Source: Bacillota bacterium (GTDB lineage Bacteria; Bacillota; Clostridia; Peptostreptococcales; Anaerovoracaceae). Taken from it: a stretch of DNA of 8,678 nt. The DNA is taken from assembly GCA_017619985.1 (NCBI GenBank), contig JAFZRG010000069.1:1-8678 (forward strand), in the 5' to 3' direction. Shown piece by piece: positions 1 to 5,581 of the stretch. The translations under genes and the position numbers were made by a program. Position 1 is the stretch's first letter; the number at the start of each line of letters is the position of its first letter. Under the pieces are notes generated by a model, which saw only the letters and a list, made by a program, of their open reading frames with translations, was not told the origin of the DNA and did no database searches.

Positions 1-813
1 CCGGGATATCTGGCTTTCCTGGATGACGGCGGATACTTTACGAAGACCGCTCCCTGGACGCCGGATCTGTGCATCGCCGTGGACTGCGGCGACGACAGCC
101 GCATCGAGAAGCGGAAGGAGATCTTCCACGCCGCGGAAAAGACGCTGTGCATCGACCATCACATGAAGACCGGTCCGTTCGCGCAGCTGGATGTCGTCGA
201 TCCCGACGCACCGGCGGCTGGTTCCCTGATCTTCGAACTGCTGCAGGACATGGGCACTCCCATCGATACCGCTGTCGCGGAAGCGCTCTACGTTGCTATC
301 GCAACGGATACGGGCTCGTTCCGCTATGGCAATACGACACCGCAGGCGCATCTGGACGCGGCGAAGCTGTACGGATACGGCATCGATCACGTAAAGCTCT
401 GCAACTATGTTTGGGGCAGTTTTCCGCTGCCGCAGCTGCAGCTGGAGGCTTTGGCGGTAGAAAGAGCTGTGCTGTTCGCGGACGGTAAGGTTGCGGTCTC
501 CTGGTGCACTTTGGAAGATCTGGCCCGCTTGAACGCGAAGAGCGAACACACGGAGATGTGCATCGACCGTATCCGCAGCATCAAAGGCGTGGAAGCGGCT
601 GCGTTTATCAAGGAAAAGCCGGACGGGACTTTGAAGATTTCGTTCCGTTCCAAGTCCTACGCGGATGTGAACGCGGTAGCGCGCATGTTCAACGGCGGCG
701 GCCATCTGCGTGCCAGCGGCGGTACACTGCGCGGGGTAACGGTGGAAGAAGCGGTCCGTCTGCTGCAGCCCGCTCTGGAAAAGGCGGTCACGCGGAGCGG
801 TGACCCCGCATGA
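1..813 (+). CDS. nrnA: DHH/DHHA1 phosphoesterase, NrnA-type nanoRNase / pAp phosphatase (5' end outside window)
   Basis: Reading frame 1 is open from the first base, giving 270 residues before the TGA. NrnA-family enzymes are usually about 310-320 residues, so roughly 40-50 N-terminal residues, including the first metal-binding motif, lie upstream. Visible motifs (partial numbering): the VDCGD Asp (D28), the signature DHH at 52-54, the TDTGSFRY motif around D103, and in the C-terminal DHHA1 domain the substrate-binding GGGH at 232-235 followed by ASGG. The family hydrolyses 2-5 nt RNAs from the 5' or 3' end using Mn2+, and also 3'-phosphoadenosine 5'-phosphate, in the cytoplasm. The stop overlaps the truB start (ATGA), so the two are probably translationally coupled. 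A rbfA-nrnA-truB-ribF order is common in Firmicutes, so infB/rbfA probably lie upstream. Identity as a DHH-DHHA1 phosphoesterase is firm; preference for nanoRNA versus pAp is inferred. Confidence 0.92.
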   Translation, partial: PGYLAFLDDGGYFTKTAPWTPDLCIAVDCGDDSRIEKRKEIFHAAEKTLCIDHHMKTGPFAQLDVVDPDAPAAGSLIFELLQDMGTPIDTAVAEALYVAIATDTGSFRYGNTTPQAHLDAAKLYGYGIDHVKLCNYVWGSFPLPQLQLEALAVERAVLFADGKVAVSWCTLEDLARLNAKSEHTEMCIDRIRSIKGVEAAAFIKEKPDGTLKISFRSKSYADVNAVARMFNGGGHLRASGGTLRGVTVEEAVRLLQPALEKAVTRSGDPA

Positions 814-1676
814 ACGGCATCCTGAACCTGAACAAACCGGCAGGGTACACCAGTTTCGACTGTGTCGCCGTTCTCCGGAAACTGACCGGCGAAAAGAAGA
901 TCGGCCATACCGGTACGCTCGATCCGCAGGCGACGGGAGTACTTCCCGTCTGTATCGGCAAGGCGACCCGACTGCTCGAATTCATGGACAGTGCACCGAA
1001 GACCTACGTCTGCGGCTGTACGCTGGGTCTCGAAACGGATACGCAGGATATATGGGGCTCTGTACTATACGATAGAAGGCCCGAAACAGCCTCTGTGACG
1101 CGCGAAAACGTCGAAAAGGCATTACGCTCCTTCGAAGGCGAGATCGAGCAGAAACCGCCCGTTTTTTCAGCGATAAAGGTCAACGGAAAAAAGCTGTACG
1201 AATACGCGAGGGAAGGGCGCGACGTGGAGATCCCGGTCCGCAAAGTGACGATTCACAGCATCCGTATTCTGGACTGGAACGGGCCGGAAGAACCGTTCAC
1301 ATTCGAAGTCGTGTGCTCGCGCGGCACGTACGTCCGTTCCATCTGCCACGATCTCGGACAGATGCTCGGCTGTGGCGCCTGTATGAGTTCGCTCGTGCGG
1401 ACACAGACCTGCGGTTATTCCATCGAAAACGCAGTTTCCATGGACGATCTGAAGCAGATGACCGCAGAACAGATCGAAGCTTTGCTGGATCCTTCCGAGA
1501 CCGCCGTATCGCATCTGCAACGTCTTGATTTAAGCGAAGATCAGGCAAGGTTGTTCTGCAACGGCAATCCTGTCTGGTCGCAGGATCTTACATTAACAGA
1601 CGAAATTCAGGCTGTGTTCTTCGATAAGCAATTGATCGGCATTATCAGGAATAAAGCAATAGCAAAAGTCTTATAA
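810..1676 (+). CDS. truB: tRNA pseudouridine(55) synthase TruB
   Basis: 288 residues, in the normal family range. It isomerises U55 to pseudouridine in the T-psi-C loop of elongator tRNAs. The N-terminus has the KPAGYTSFD motif (residues 9-17). The catalytic motif GHTGTLDPQATGVLP lies at 32-46, with D38 as the nucleophile. Further signatures are KPPVFSAIKVNGKKLYEYA, which carries the active-site Tyr, and the RGTYVRSICHDLG motif in the second half. The last 60 or so residues match the small PUA-like C-terminal domain of bacterial TruB. The start ATG at 810 overlaps the upstream stop. A modest GGAG at 794-797 sits 12 nt upstream, so translation is likely helped by coupling. From about 1515 the base composition becomes noticeably more A/T-rich than in the rest of the operon, although the frame stays intact to the stop. 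Confidence 0.97.
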   Translation: MNGILNLNKPAGYTSFDCVAVLRKLTGEKKIGHTGTLDPQATGVLPVCIGKATRLLEFMDSAPKTYVCGCTLGLETDTQDIWGSVLYDRRPETASVTRENVEKALRSFEGEIEQKPPVFSAIKVNGKKLYEYAREGRDVEIPVRKVTIHSIRILDWNGPEEPFTFEVVCSRGTYVRSICHDLGQMLGCGACMSSLVRTQTCGYSIENAVSMDDLKQMTAEQIEALLDPSETAVSHLQRLDLSEDQARLFCNGNPVWSQDLTLTDEIQAVFFDKQLIGIIRNKAIAKVL

Positions 1677-2630
1677 ATGAACATCTACCGGTCCTTACAA
1701 GACATCCATAACATGCCTGGAACAGCCGTTGCCCTCGGCAACTTCGACGGCGTCCATAAGGGTCATCAGATGCTGATCCGCGAATGCGTCGCAGCCGCGA
1801 AGGAGAAAGGCCTGCAGCCTTCCGTCTTCACGTTCCCCAATCATCCCGTGAACGAGATCGCTGGACGCGTCGTGATCAAGAACATCATGACGTTCGAAGA
1901 AAAGGCCGAACAGCTGGAACTGCTCGGCGTCGAGAACCTGTTCGCACCCGTGTTCGACGATGCTATCCGCACGAAGAGCGCCAAAGCCTTCGTGGAGGAC
2001 ATCCTCATCGATTGCTTCCACACGAAGCACGCCGTCTGCGGCTTCAATTACCACTTCGGATATAAGGCGGAAGGGGACGCGGACAGACTGCAGGAACTCG
2101 GAAAAGAACTCGGCTACGGCGTTACGGTCGTGCCCGAGATCCGCATTAACGGAAACACCGTGTCCAGCACGCTCATCCGGCAGGTCATCGACGAAGGCCG
2201 CATCGACGAGTATACGGACTACACCGGCAGGCTGTACTGCATCGACGGCAAAGTCGTGCAGGGCAGGCATCTGGGCCGCCGCATCGGATTCCCGACGGTC
2301 AATCTCAGCCTGGATTCCAGCGAAGCGTTCCCGATGAACGGTGTTTACATAACTTTGACCACGGTCAACGATACGAAGTATCATTCCATCACGAACGTGG
2401 GCAACAAACCCACCGTCGGAGAGTTCGCGAAGAACGCGGAAACGCATATCTTCAGCTTTTCCGGCGATCTGTACGGCCGGGACGTGCGCATCGAGTTCAT
2501 CAAGATGCTGCGTCCGGAGCGTAAATTCGACAATCTGGAAGATCTGCAGCAGGAGATCCACAGGAACTGCCTGCAGGCAGAGGAGTTTTTCAAGACGTAT
2601 CAGGAGGTTCCATACAATGAAGTACGCTAA
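1677..2630 (+). CDS. ribF: Bifunctional riboflavin kinase / FAD synthetase RibF
   Basis: 317 residues, matching the usual 305-320. It phosphorylates riboflavin to FMN and adenylates FMN to FAD. The N-terminal nucleotidyltransferase domain has GNFDGVHKGH (21-30, the HxGH-type ATP motif), FTFPNHP (51-57), the GFNYHFG...GD segment (122-134) and VSSTLIR (162-168). The C-terminal flavokinase domain starts near residue 183 with GRLY...G and has GRRIGFPTVNL (200-210, the phosphate/Mg loop), NVGNKPT (240-246) and ETHIFSF...DLYG (255-267), which includes the conserved acidic residue. The usual PTF is PTV here, a small deviation unlikely to abolish activity. The ATG follows the truB TAA with no gap and no good Shine-Dalgarno is visible (the nearest AGGA, 1647-1650, is too distant), so expression probably depends on ribosomes arriving from truB. 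An FMN riboswitch is neither expected nor seen at this operon-internal position. Confidence 0.97.
   Translation: MNIYRSLQDIHNMPGTAVALGNFDGVHKGHQMLIRECVAAAKEKGLQPSVFTFPNHPVNEIAGRVVIKNIMTFEEKAEQLELLGVENLFAPVFDDAIRTKSAKAFVEDILIDCFHTKHAVCGFNYHFGYKAEGDADRLQELGKELGYGVTVVPEIRINGNTVSSTLIRQVIDEGRIDEYTDYTGRLYCIDGKVVQGRHLGRRIGFPTVNLSLDSSEAFPMNGVYITLTTVNDTKYHSITNVGNKPTVGEFAKNAETHIFSFSGDLYGRDVRIEFIKMLRPERKFDNLEDLQQEIHRNCLQAEEFFKTYQEVPYNEVR
2602..2607 (+). promoter_or_regulatory. Strong ribosome binding site AGGAGG inside ribF
   Basis: A perfect AGGAGG lies 9 nt before the ATG at 2617, inside the last codons of ribF. It supports the following 78-codon frame as a real gene whose start overlaps the ribF end by 14 nt. 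Confidence 0.8.
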
Positions 2631-2853
2631 CGGATTCACCATCAACGCAACGGGTCACGAATGCTTCCTGACCTTCCTGCAGACCCGCCCCAACGGCGAG
2701 ACGAAACAGACGGAAGAAGTGGAGACCATCGTCATGACGGAACAGATGGCCCGCCAGATGATCGTTGCGCTCGCGAAGGTCTACAACAAGGTCGATACGG
2801 ACCGCAGCGCGAAGAAGAAAGTCGACGTGAAAGAAAACGGTCAGCTGTCGTAA
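2617..2853 (+). CDS. Small conserved-looking protein, DUF3467-like, function unknown
   Basis: 78 residues with no signal peptide or membrane segment. The pattern YAN (3-5), alternating polar/hydrophobic residues GFTINATGHECFLTFLQTRP (6-25), then VETIVMTEQMARQMIVALAKVYNKV (35-59), recalls DUF3467: YAN, an F-x-L-x-F strand, then V..IV(M/L)T...A..++.AL before a charged tail. That family is known only as small bacterial proteins of unknown function, and the match here is from memory of the pattern, so it is tentative. The last 20 residues are lysine-rich and hydrophilic, which could suit nucleic-acid contact, but nothing proves this. Evidence that it is translated: the perfect ribosome binding site 9 nt upstream, the 14-nt overlap with ribF typical of coupled genes, and codon use like its neighbours. 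It is the last gene before the internal rpsO promoter. I do not assign a function. Confidence 0.8.
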   Translation: MKYANGFTINATGHECFLTFLQTRPNGETKQTEEVETIVMTEQMARQMIVALAKVYNKVDTDRSAKKKVDVKENGQLS

Positions 2854-2877
2854 AATACTGCTTTACAAACCGTTTTT
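2834..2877 (+). terminator. Possible weak intrinsic terminator at the end of the truB-ribF operon
   Basis: AAAACGGT (2834-2841) is the exact reverse complement of ACCGTTTT (2869-2876). Between them GTAAA (2850-2854) pairs with TTTAC (2862-2866). The outer 3' arm runs into TTTTT. The structure is A/T-heavy, has a large internal loop and spans the stop codon at 2851-2853, so it is a weak candidate. It also overlaps the -35 hexamer of the downstream promoter. Confidence 0.3.
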
Positions 2878-2891
2878 CCTTGTGCTAATAT
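2862..2891 (+). promoter_or_regulatory. Housekeeping sigma promoter for rpsO
   Basis: TTTACA (2862-2867, 5 of 6 to TTGACA), an 18-nt spacer, then TAATAT (2886-2891) preceded by TG-c, an extended -10. The region is markedly more A/T-rich than the coding sequence around it. Predicted transcription start is near 2897-2900, giving an rpsO leader of about 85 nt. It would let S15 (and by readthrough PNPase) be made independently of the upstream operon. Confidence 0.65.
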
Positions 2892-2909
2892 ATATCGTCT
2901 GTTTATTGA

Positions 2910-2964
2910 ATACCCAAGGCTTAGGCATGCGCTGCTCCGGCGATGGCTTCAGCCTCGGGCGTAT
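2910..2964 (+). promoter_or_regulatory. Structured rpsO leader, candidate S15 autoregulatory element
   Basis: Almost the whole leader can fold as one imperfect hairpin. Outer pairs: ATA (2910-2912) with TAT (2962-2964), a CG bulge at 2960-2961, CCC (2913-2915) with GGG (2957-2959), an A/C mismatch, then AGGCT (2917-2921) with AGCCT (2951-2955). Inner pairs: A2923-T2949, G2924-T2948 wobble, G2925-C2947, bulged G2946, CAT (2926-2928) with ATG (2943-2945), bulged G2929, and CGC (2930-2932) with GCG (2940-2942) around a 7-nt loop. The adjacent G-U and G-C pairs recall the G-U/G-C feature known to be part of S15 recognition in 16S rRNA and in several rpsO leaders. The hairpin ends 8 nt before the AGGAG (2973-2977). 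The fold was done by eye; a regulatory role is inference from the known S15 feedback systems. Confidence 0.5.
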
Positions 2965-2983
2965 GTAGAAAGAGGAGATTACA

Positions 2984-3250
2984 ATGATCGCAAAGGACAT
3001 CAAGACAAACATCATCCAAGAGTACGCTACGCATGAAGGCGACACCGGTTCCCCCGAGGTCCAGGTAGCCGTCCTCACGTACCGCATCAACGAGCTGAAC
3101 GAACACCTGAAGAAGAACCCCAAGGACTTCCACTCCAGAAGAGGACTTCTGAAGATGGTCGGTCAGAGAAGAAATCTGCTTGCTTACCTCAGAGATAAGG
3201 ATATCGAGCGCTACAGAAGCCTCATTTCCCGTCTGGGCTTAAGAAAGTAA
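2984..3250 (+). CDS. rpsO: 30S ribosomal protein S15
   Basis: 88 residues, the standard S15 length. S15 binds the central domain of 16S rRNA early in 30S assembly and contributes to intersubunit bridge contacts. Signatures seen: HEGDTGSPEVQVAVLTYRI (residues 17-35), LNEHLKKNPKDFHSRRGLL (38-56) and the C-terminal RRNLLAYLRDKDIERY...ISRLGLRK. The start is fixed by AGGAG at 2973-2977, 6 nt upstream. It has its own promoter and structured leader upstream and a strong terminator immediately after. Codon use differs from most neighbours: 7 of 10 Arg codons are AGA, as expected for a very highly expressed gene here. Confidence 0.99.
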   Translation: MIAKDIKTNIIQEYATHEGDTGSPEVQVAVLTYRINELNEHLKKNPKDFHSRRGLLKMVGQRRNLLAYLRDKDIERYRSLISRLGLRK

Positions 3251-3261
3251 ACAGAAAGAGC

Positions 3262-3298
3262 GGCGGGGCGTCAAGCCCCGCCTTGTTGTTATTTTTTT
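3262..3298 (+). terminator. Strong Rho-independent terminator after rpsO
   Basis: A perfect 8-bp GC stem GGCGGGGC (3262-3269) / GCCCCGCC (3275-3282) with a GTCAA loop, followed by a T-rich tract at 3283-3298 ending in seven T. It starts 11 nt after the rpsO stop. The loop plus 3' arm (3271-3278) is also complementary to 3313-3320 in the pnp leader. Since pnp shows no obvious promoter of its own, some readthrough or an unrecognised promoter must supply pnp mRNA. Confidence 0.93.
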
Positions 3299-3302
3299 CA
3301 TC

Positions 3303-3378
3303 ATCAGGGGCCGGGCTTGAGAAATAAATCTGCGGGTCATCCGCGATCCGCGCACTTATTTGTCAAGCCGGGCCTGAT
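3303..3378 (+). promoter_or_regulatory. Long stem-loop in the pnp 5' leader, candidate processing/autoregulation site
   Basis: Two arms pair across the leader: positions 3303-3320 with 3363-3378. From the inside out: TTGA/TCAA, C-G, two G-C pairs, a G/G mismatch, CC-GG, GG-CC, a two-G bulge (3309-3310 or nearby), and TCA/TGA at the base. Above a further G/G mismatch (3321/3362), AAATAA (3322-3327) pairs with TTATTT (3356-3361), and a small GCGG/CCGC hairpin (3332-3344) can form in the apical part. The total is more than 20 bp in a 76-nt leader ending about 10 nt before the weak AAGG ribosome binding site (3388-3391). In E. coli a long leader stem of pnp is cut by RNase III and then degraded by PNPase itself; an equivalent role here is an inference from position and shape. 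Confidence 0.55.
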
Positions 3379-3397
3379 AAGAAAGGCAAGGTAACCA

Positions 3398-5527
3398 ATG
3401 AGATTTACAGATTTCAGGACCTTCCGCACTGCCGTAGGCGGCAGACTGCTGGAAGTCGAGATCGGCAAGGTCTGTGAGCAGGCCAACGGCCAGTGCTGGG
3501 TTCGCTACGGCGACACCGTGGTCAACTGCACCGCGACCATGTCGAAGACACCGAGAGAAGGCGTGGATTTCTTCCCGCTTTCCTGCGATTTTGAAGAGAA
3601 GCTCTACGCAGCCGGCAAGATCCCCGGCGGATTCATCAAGAGAGAAGGCAGACCTTCCGAAAAGGCCATCCTGACCTCCCGCCTCATGGACAGACCGCTG
3701 CGTCCGCTGTTCCCCAAGGGATTCTATAACGACGTCCAGGTCGTCGCGACCTGCATGTCCATGGATCACGACTGCGCGCCCGAATTCTGCGCCATGGTCG
3801 GTTCCTCCATCGCCATCGCGATCTCCGACATCCCCTGGGACGGCCCGACCGGTTCCGTCATCGTCGGCAGAGTCGACGGCAGACTAGTCATCAACCCGAC
3901 GAGCGAGCAGAGAGCTGTCTCTGACATCAACATGACCGTCGCCGGCACGAAGGAAGCCATCATGATGGTCGAAGCCGGCGCGAAGATCGTTCCCGAGAAC
4001 GAAGTGCTCGACGCCATCATGTTCGCGCACGAAGAGATCAAGAAGATCGTCGAGTTCATCGACGAGATCGTCAAGGAAGTCGGCAAGGAAAAGATCCAGA
4101 TCGAGCTGTACAAGCCCGCTGAAGAGATCGACGCCGCCGTCCGCGAATACGCGGTCGACAAGATGCACCAGGCCATCCTGACGTTCGACAAGCAGGAGAG
4201 ACTGGACAACATGGATGCTGTCGAAGTCGAAACGAAGGAACACTTCGCGGAGATCTTCCCCGAAGGCGCCAAGGACGTCGACGCAGTCCTTTATAACATC
4301 ACCAAGGAGCAGGTCCGCGGCATGATCCTGGATGAAGGCATCCGTCCCGACTCCAGAAAGTGCGACGAGATCCGTCCCATCTGGGTCGAGACCGGCGTTC
4401 TGCCCAGAACACACGGTTCCGGCCTGTTCAAGAGAGGCCAGACGCAGGCGCTGTCCGTCTGCACGCTTGGCATGCTCTCCGAGGGTCAGACCCTCGACGG
4501 CATCTTCGAAGAGACCGGCAAGAGATACATGCACCAGTACAACTTCCCCGGTTACTGCACCGGCGAAGCCAAGCCCTTGAGAAGCCCCGGCAGAAGAGAG
4601 ATCGGCCACGGCGCGCTTGCGGAAAGAGCGCTGCTGCCCGTTCTGCCCAGCGAGGAAGAGTTCCCGTACGCGATCCGCGTCGTTTCCGAGATCCTCTCCT
4701 CCAACGGTTCTTCCTCCATGGCTTCCACCTGCGGCAGCTGCCTGGCTCTCATGGACGCCGGCGTGCCCATCAAGGCTCCCGTAGCCGGCATCGCCATGGG
4801 TCTGATCGAAAGAGTCAAGGAAGACGGTTCCAGCGAATACGCCATCCTGTCCGACATCCAGGGCATGGAAGACTTCCTGGGCGACATGGACTTCAAGGTG
4901 ACCGGTACTTCCGAAGGGGTCACCGCCATCCAGATGGACATCAAGGTCCACGGTCTGTCCAGAGAGATCCTCGAAAAGGCTCTGAAGCAGGCCAAGGAAG
5001 GCCGCATGTACATCATGGGCCAGATGCTCGAAGAGATCCCCGAACCCAGAAAGGAACTGTCCAAGTACGCTCCGCTCATCACGAGCATGCAGATCGATCC
5101 GGACAAGATCCGCATCGTCATCGGCAAGGGCGGCGAGACCATCAACCGCATCATCGCCCAGACCGGCGCGAAGATCGACATCGACGATTCCGGCCTGATC
5201 TTCATCGCGGCGCCCAACACCGAATCCGGCGACGCGGCGCGCAAGGAGATCGAATACCTGACGAAGGACATCGAAGTCGGCGAGACCTACACCGGCAAAG
5301 TCGTCCGTCTGATGAACTTCGGCGCGTTCGTAGAATGCCTGCCCGGCAAGGACGGCCTGCTGCACATCTCCAAGATCTGCAAGGAGAGAGTGGAAAAGGT
5401 CGAAGACGTCCTGAATATCGGCGACATCGTCACCGTCAAGGTGTCCGAGATCGATTCGCAGGGCCGCGTGAACCTGACAAGAAGAGGGCTCGAAGACACG
5501 CCCATCATCAAGGCAAATCAGCAGTAA
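3398..5527 (+). CDS. pnp: Polyribonucleotide nucleotidyltransferase (PNPase)
   Basis: 709 residues, full length for the family. PNPase is a homotrimeric 3'-5' exoribonuclease that uses phosphate to release NDPs and can also add tails. Domains in order: first RNase PH core (about 10-140, with IKREGRPSEKAILTSRLMDR at 80-99), helical linker (about 150-230), second catalytic RNase PH core (about 315-540), KH (about 560-620, GxxG motif IGKGGE at 575-580) and S1 (about 625-700, GKVVRLMNFGAFVE). Active-site elements are complete: PRTHGSGLFKRGQTQAL, RSPGRREIGHG, the phosphate-binding SSS (438-440), D486, D492 and K500 within SDIQGMEDFLGDMDFK. The start is supported by the N-terminal alignment and AAGG at 3388-3391; the ribosome binding site is weak. 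AGA is used heavily for Arg, as in rpsO. It lies between a structured leader and a GC-rich 3' hairpin, and probably acts in the RNA degradation machinery. Confidence 0.99.
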   Translation: MRFTDFRTFRTAVGGRLLEVEIGKVCEQANGQCWVRYGDTVVNCTATMSKTPREGVDFFPLSCDFEEKLYAAGKIPGGFIKREGRPSEKAILTSRLMDRPLRPLFPKGFYNDVQVVATCMSMDHDCAPEFCAMVGSSIAIAISDIPWDGPTGSVIVGRVDGRLVINPTSEQRAVSDINMTVAGTKEAIMMVEAGAKIVPENEVLDAIMFAHEEIKKIVEFIDEIVKEVGKEKIQIELYKPAEEIDAAVREYAVDKMHQAILTFDKQERLDNMDAVEVETKEHFAEIFPEGAKDVDAVLYNITKEQVRGMILDEGIRPDSRKCDEIRPIWVETGVLPRTHGSGLFKRGQTQALSVCTLGMLSEGQTLDGIFEETGKRYMHQYNFPGYCTGEAKPLRSPGRREIGHGALAERALLPVLPSEEEFPYAIRVVSEILSSNGSSSMASTCGSCLALMDAGVPIKAPVAGIAMGLIERVKEDGSSEYAILSDIQGMEDFLGDMDFKVTGTSEGVTAIQMDIKVHGLSREILEKALKQAKEGRMYIMGQMLEEIPEPRKELSKYAPLITSMQIDPDKIRIVIGKGGETINRIIAQTGAKIDIDDSGLIFIAAPNTESGDAARKEIEYLTKDIEVGETYTGKVVRLMNFGAFVECLPGKDGLLHISKICKERVEKVEDVLNIGDIVTVKVSEIDSQGRVNLTRRGLEDTPIIKANQQ

Positions 5528-5535
5528 GATGCTCC

Positions 5536-5560
5536 GGGCCGGCTTCCAAGCCGGCCCTTT
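5536..5560 (+). terminator. GC-rich hairpin after pnp, weak U-tract
   Basis: GGGCCGGCT (5536-5544) pairs perfectly with AGCCGGCCC (5549-5557) around a TCCA loop, 8 nt after the pnp stop. It is followed only by TTT, then ATGG and another TTT, so it is a leaky terminator or an mRNA 3'-end stabilising/processing hairpin rather than a clean stop. The M16 peptidase gene starts 24 nt later without a clear promoter, which favours readthrough. Confidence 0.6.
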
Positions 5561-5581
5561 ATGGTTTATAAGGTACGATCT

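Noticed and set aside
1695..2645. 316-codon open frame on the minus strand opposite ribF
   Set aside because: Same in-register codon-bias artefact; it ends at the TTA codon near the ribF start and has no recognisable motifs.
3303..3378. Reading the pnp leader inverted repeat as a MITE or insertion-sequence remnant
   Set aside because: No target duplication or second identical copy is visible in the window; position before pnp and the internal pairings fit an mRNA leader better.
4360..5571. 403-codon plus-strand frame inside pnp
   Set aside because: An Arg/His-rich +1/+2 shadow of the pnp codons with no ribosome binding site; the pnp frame is complete with all domains.
5544..5572. Promoter for the M16 gene from TATAAG at 5567-5572
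   Set aside because: The matching -35 position reads TTCCAA, only 3 of 6, and lies inside the pnp 3' hairpin.
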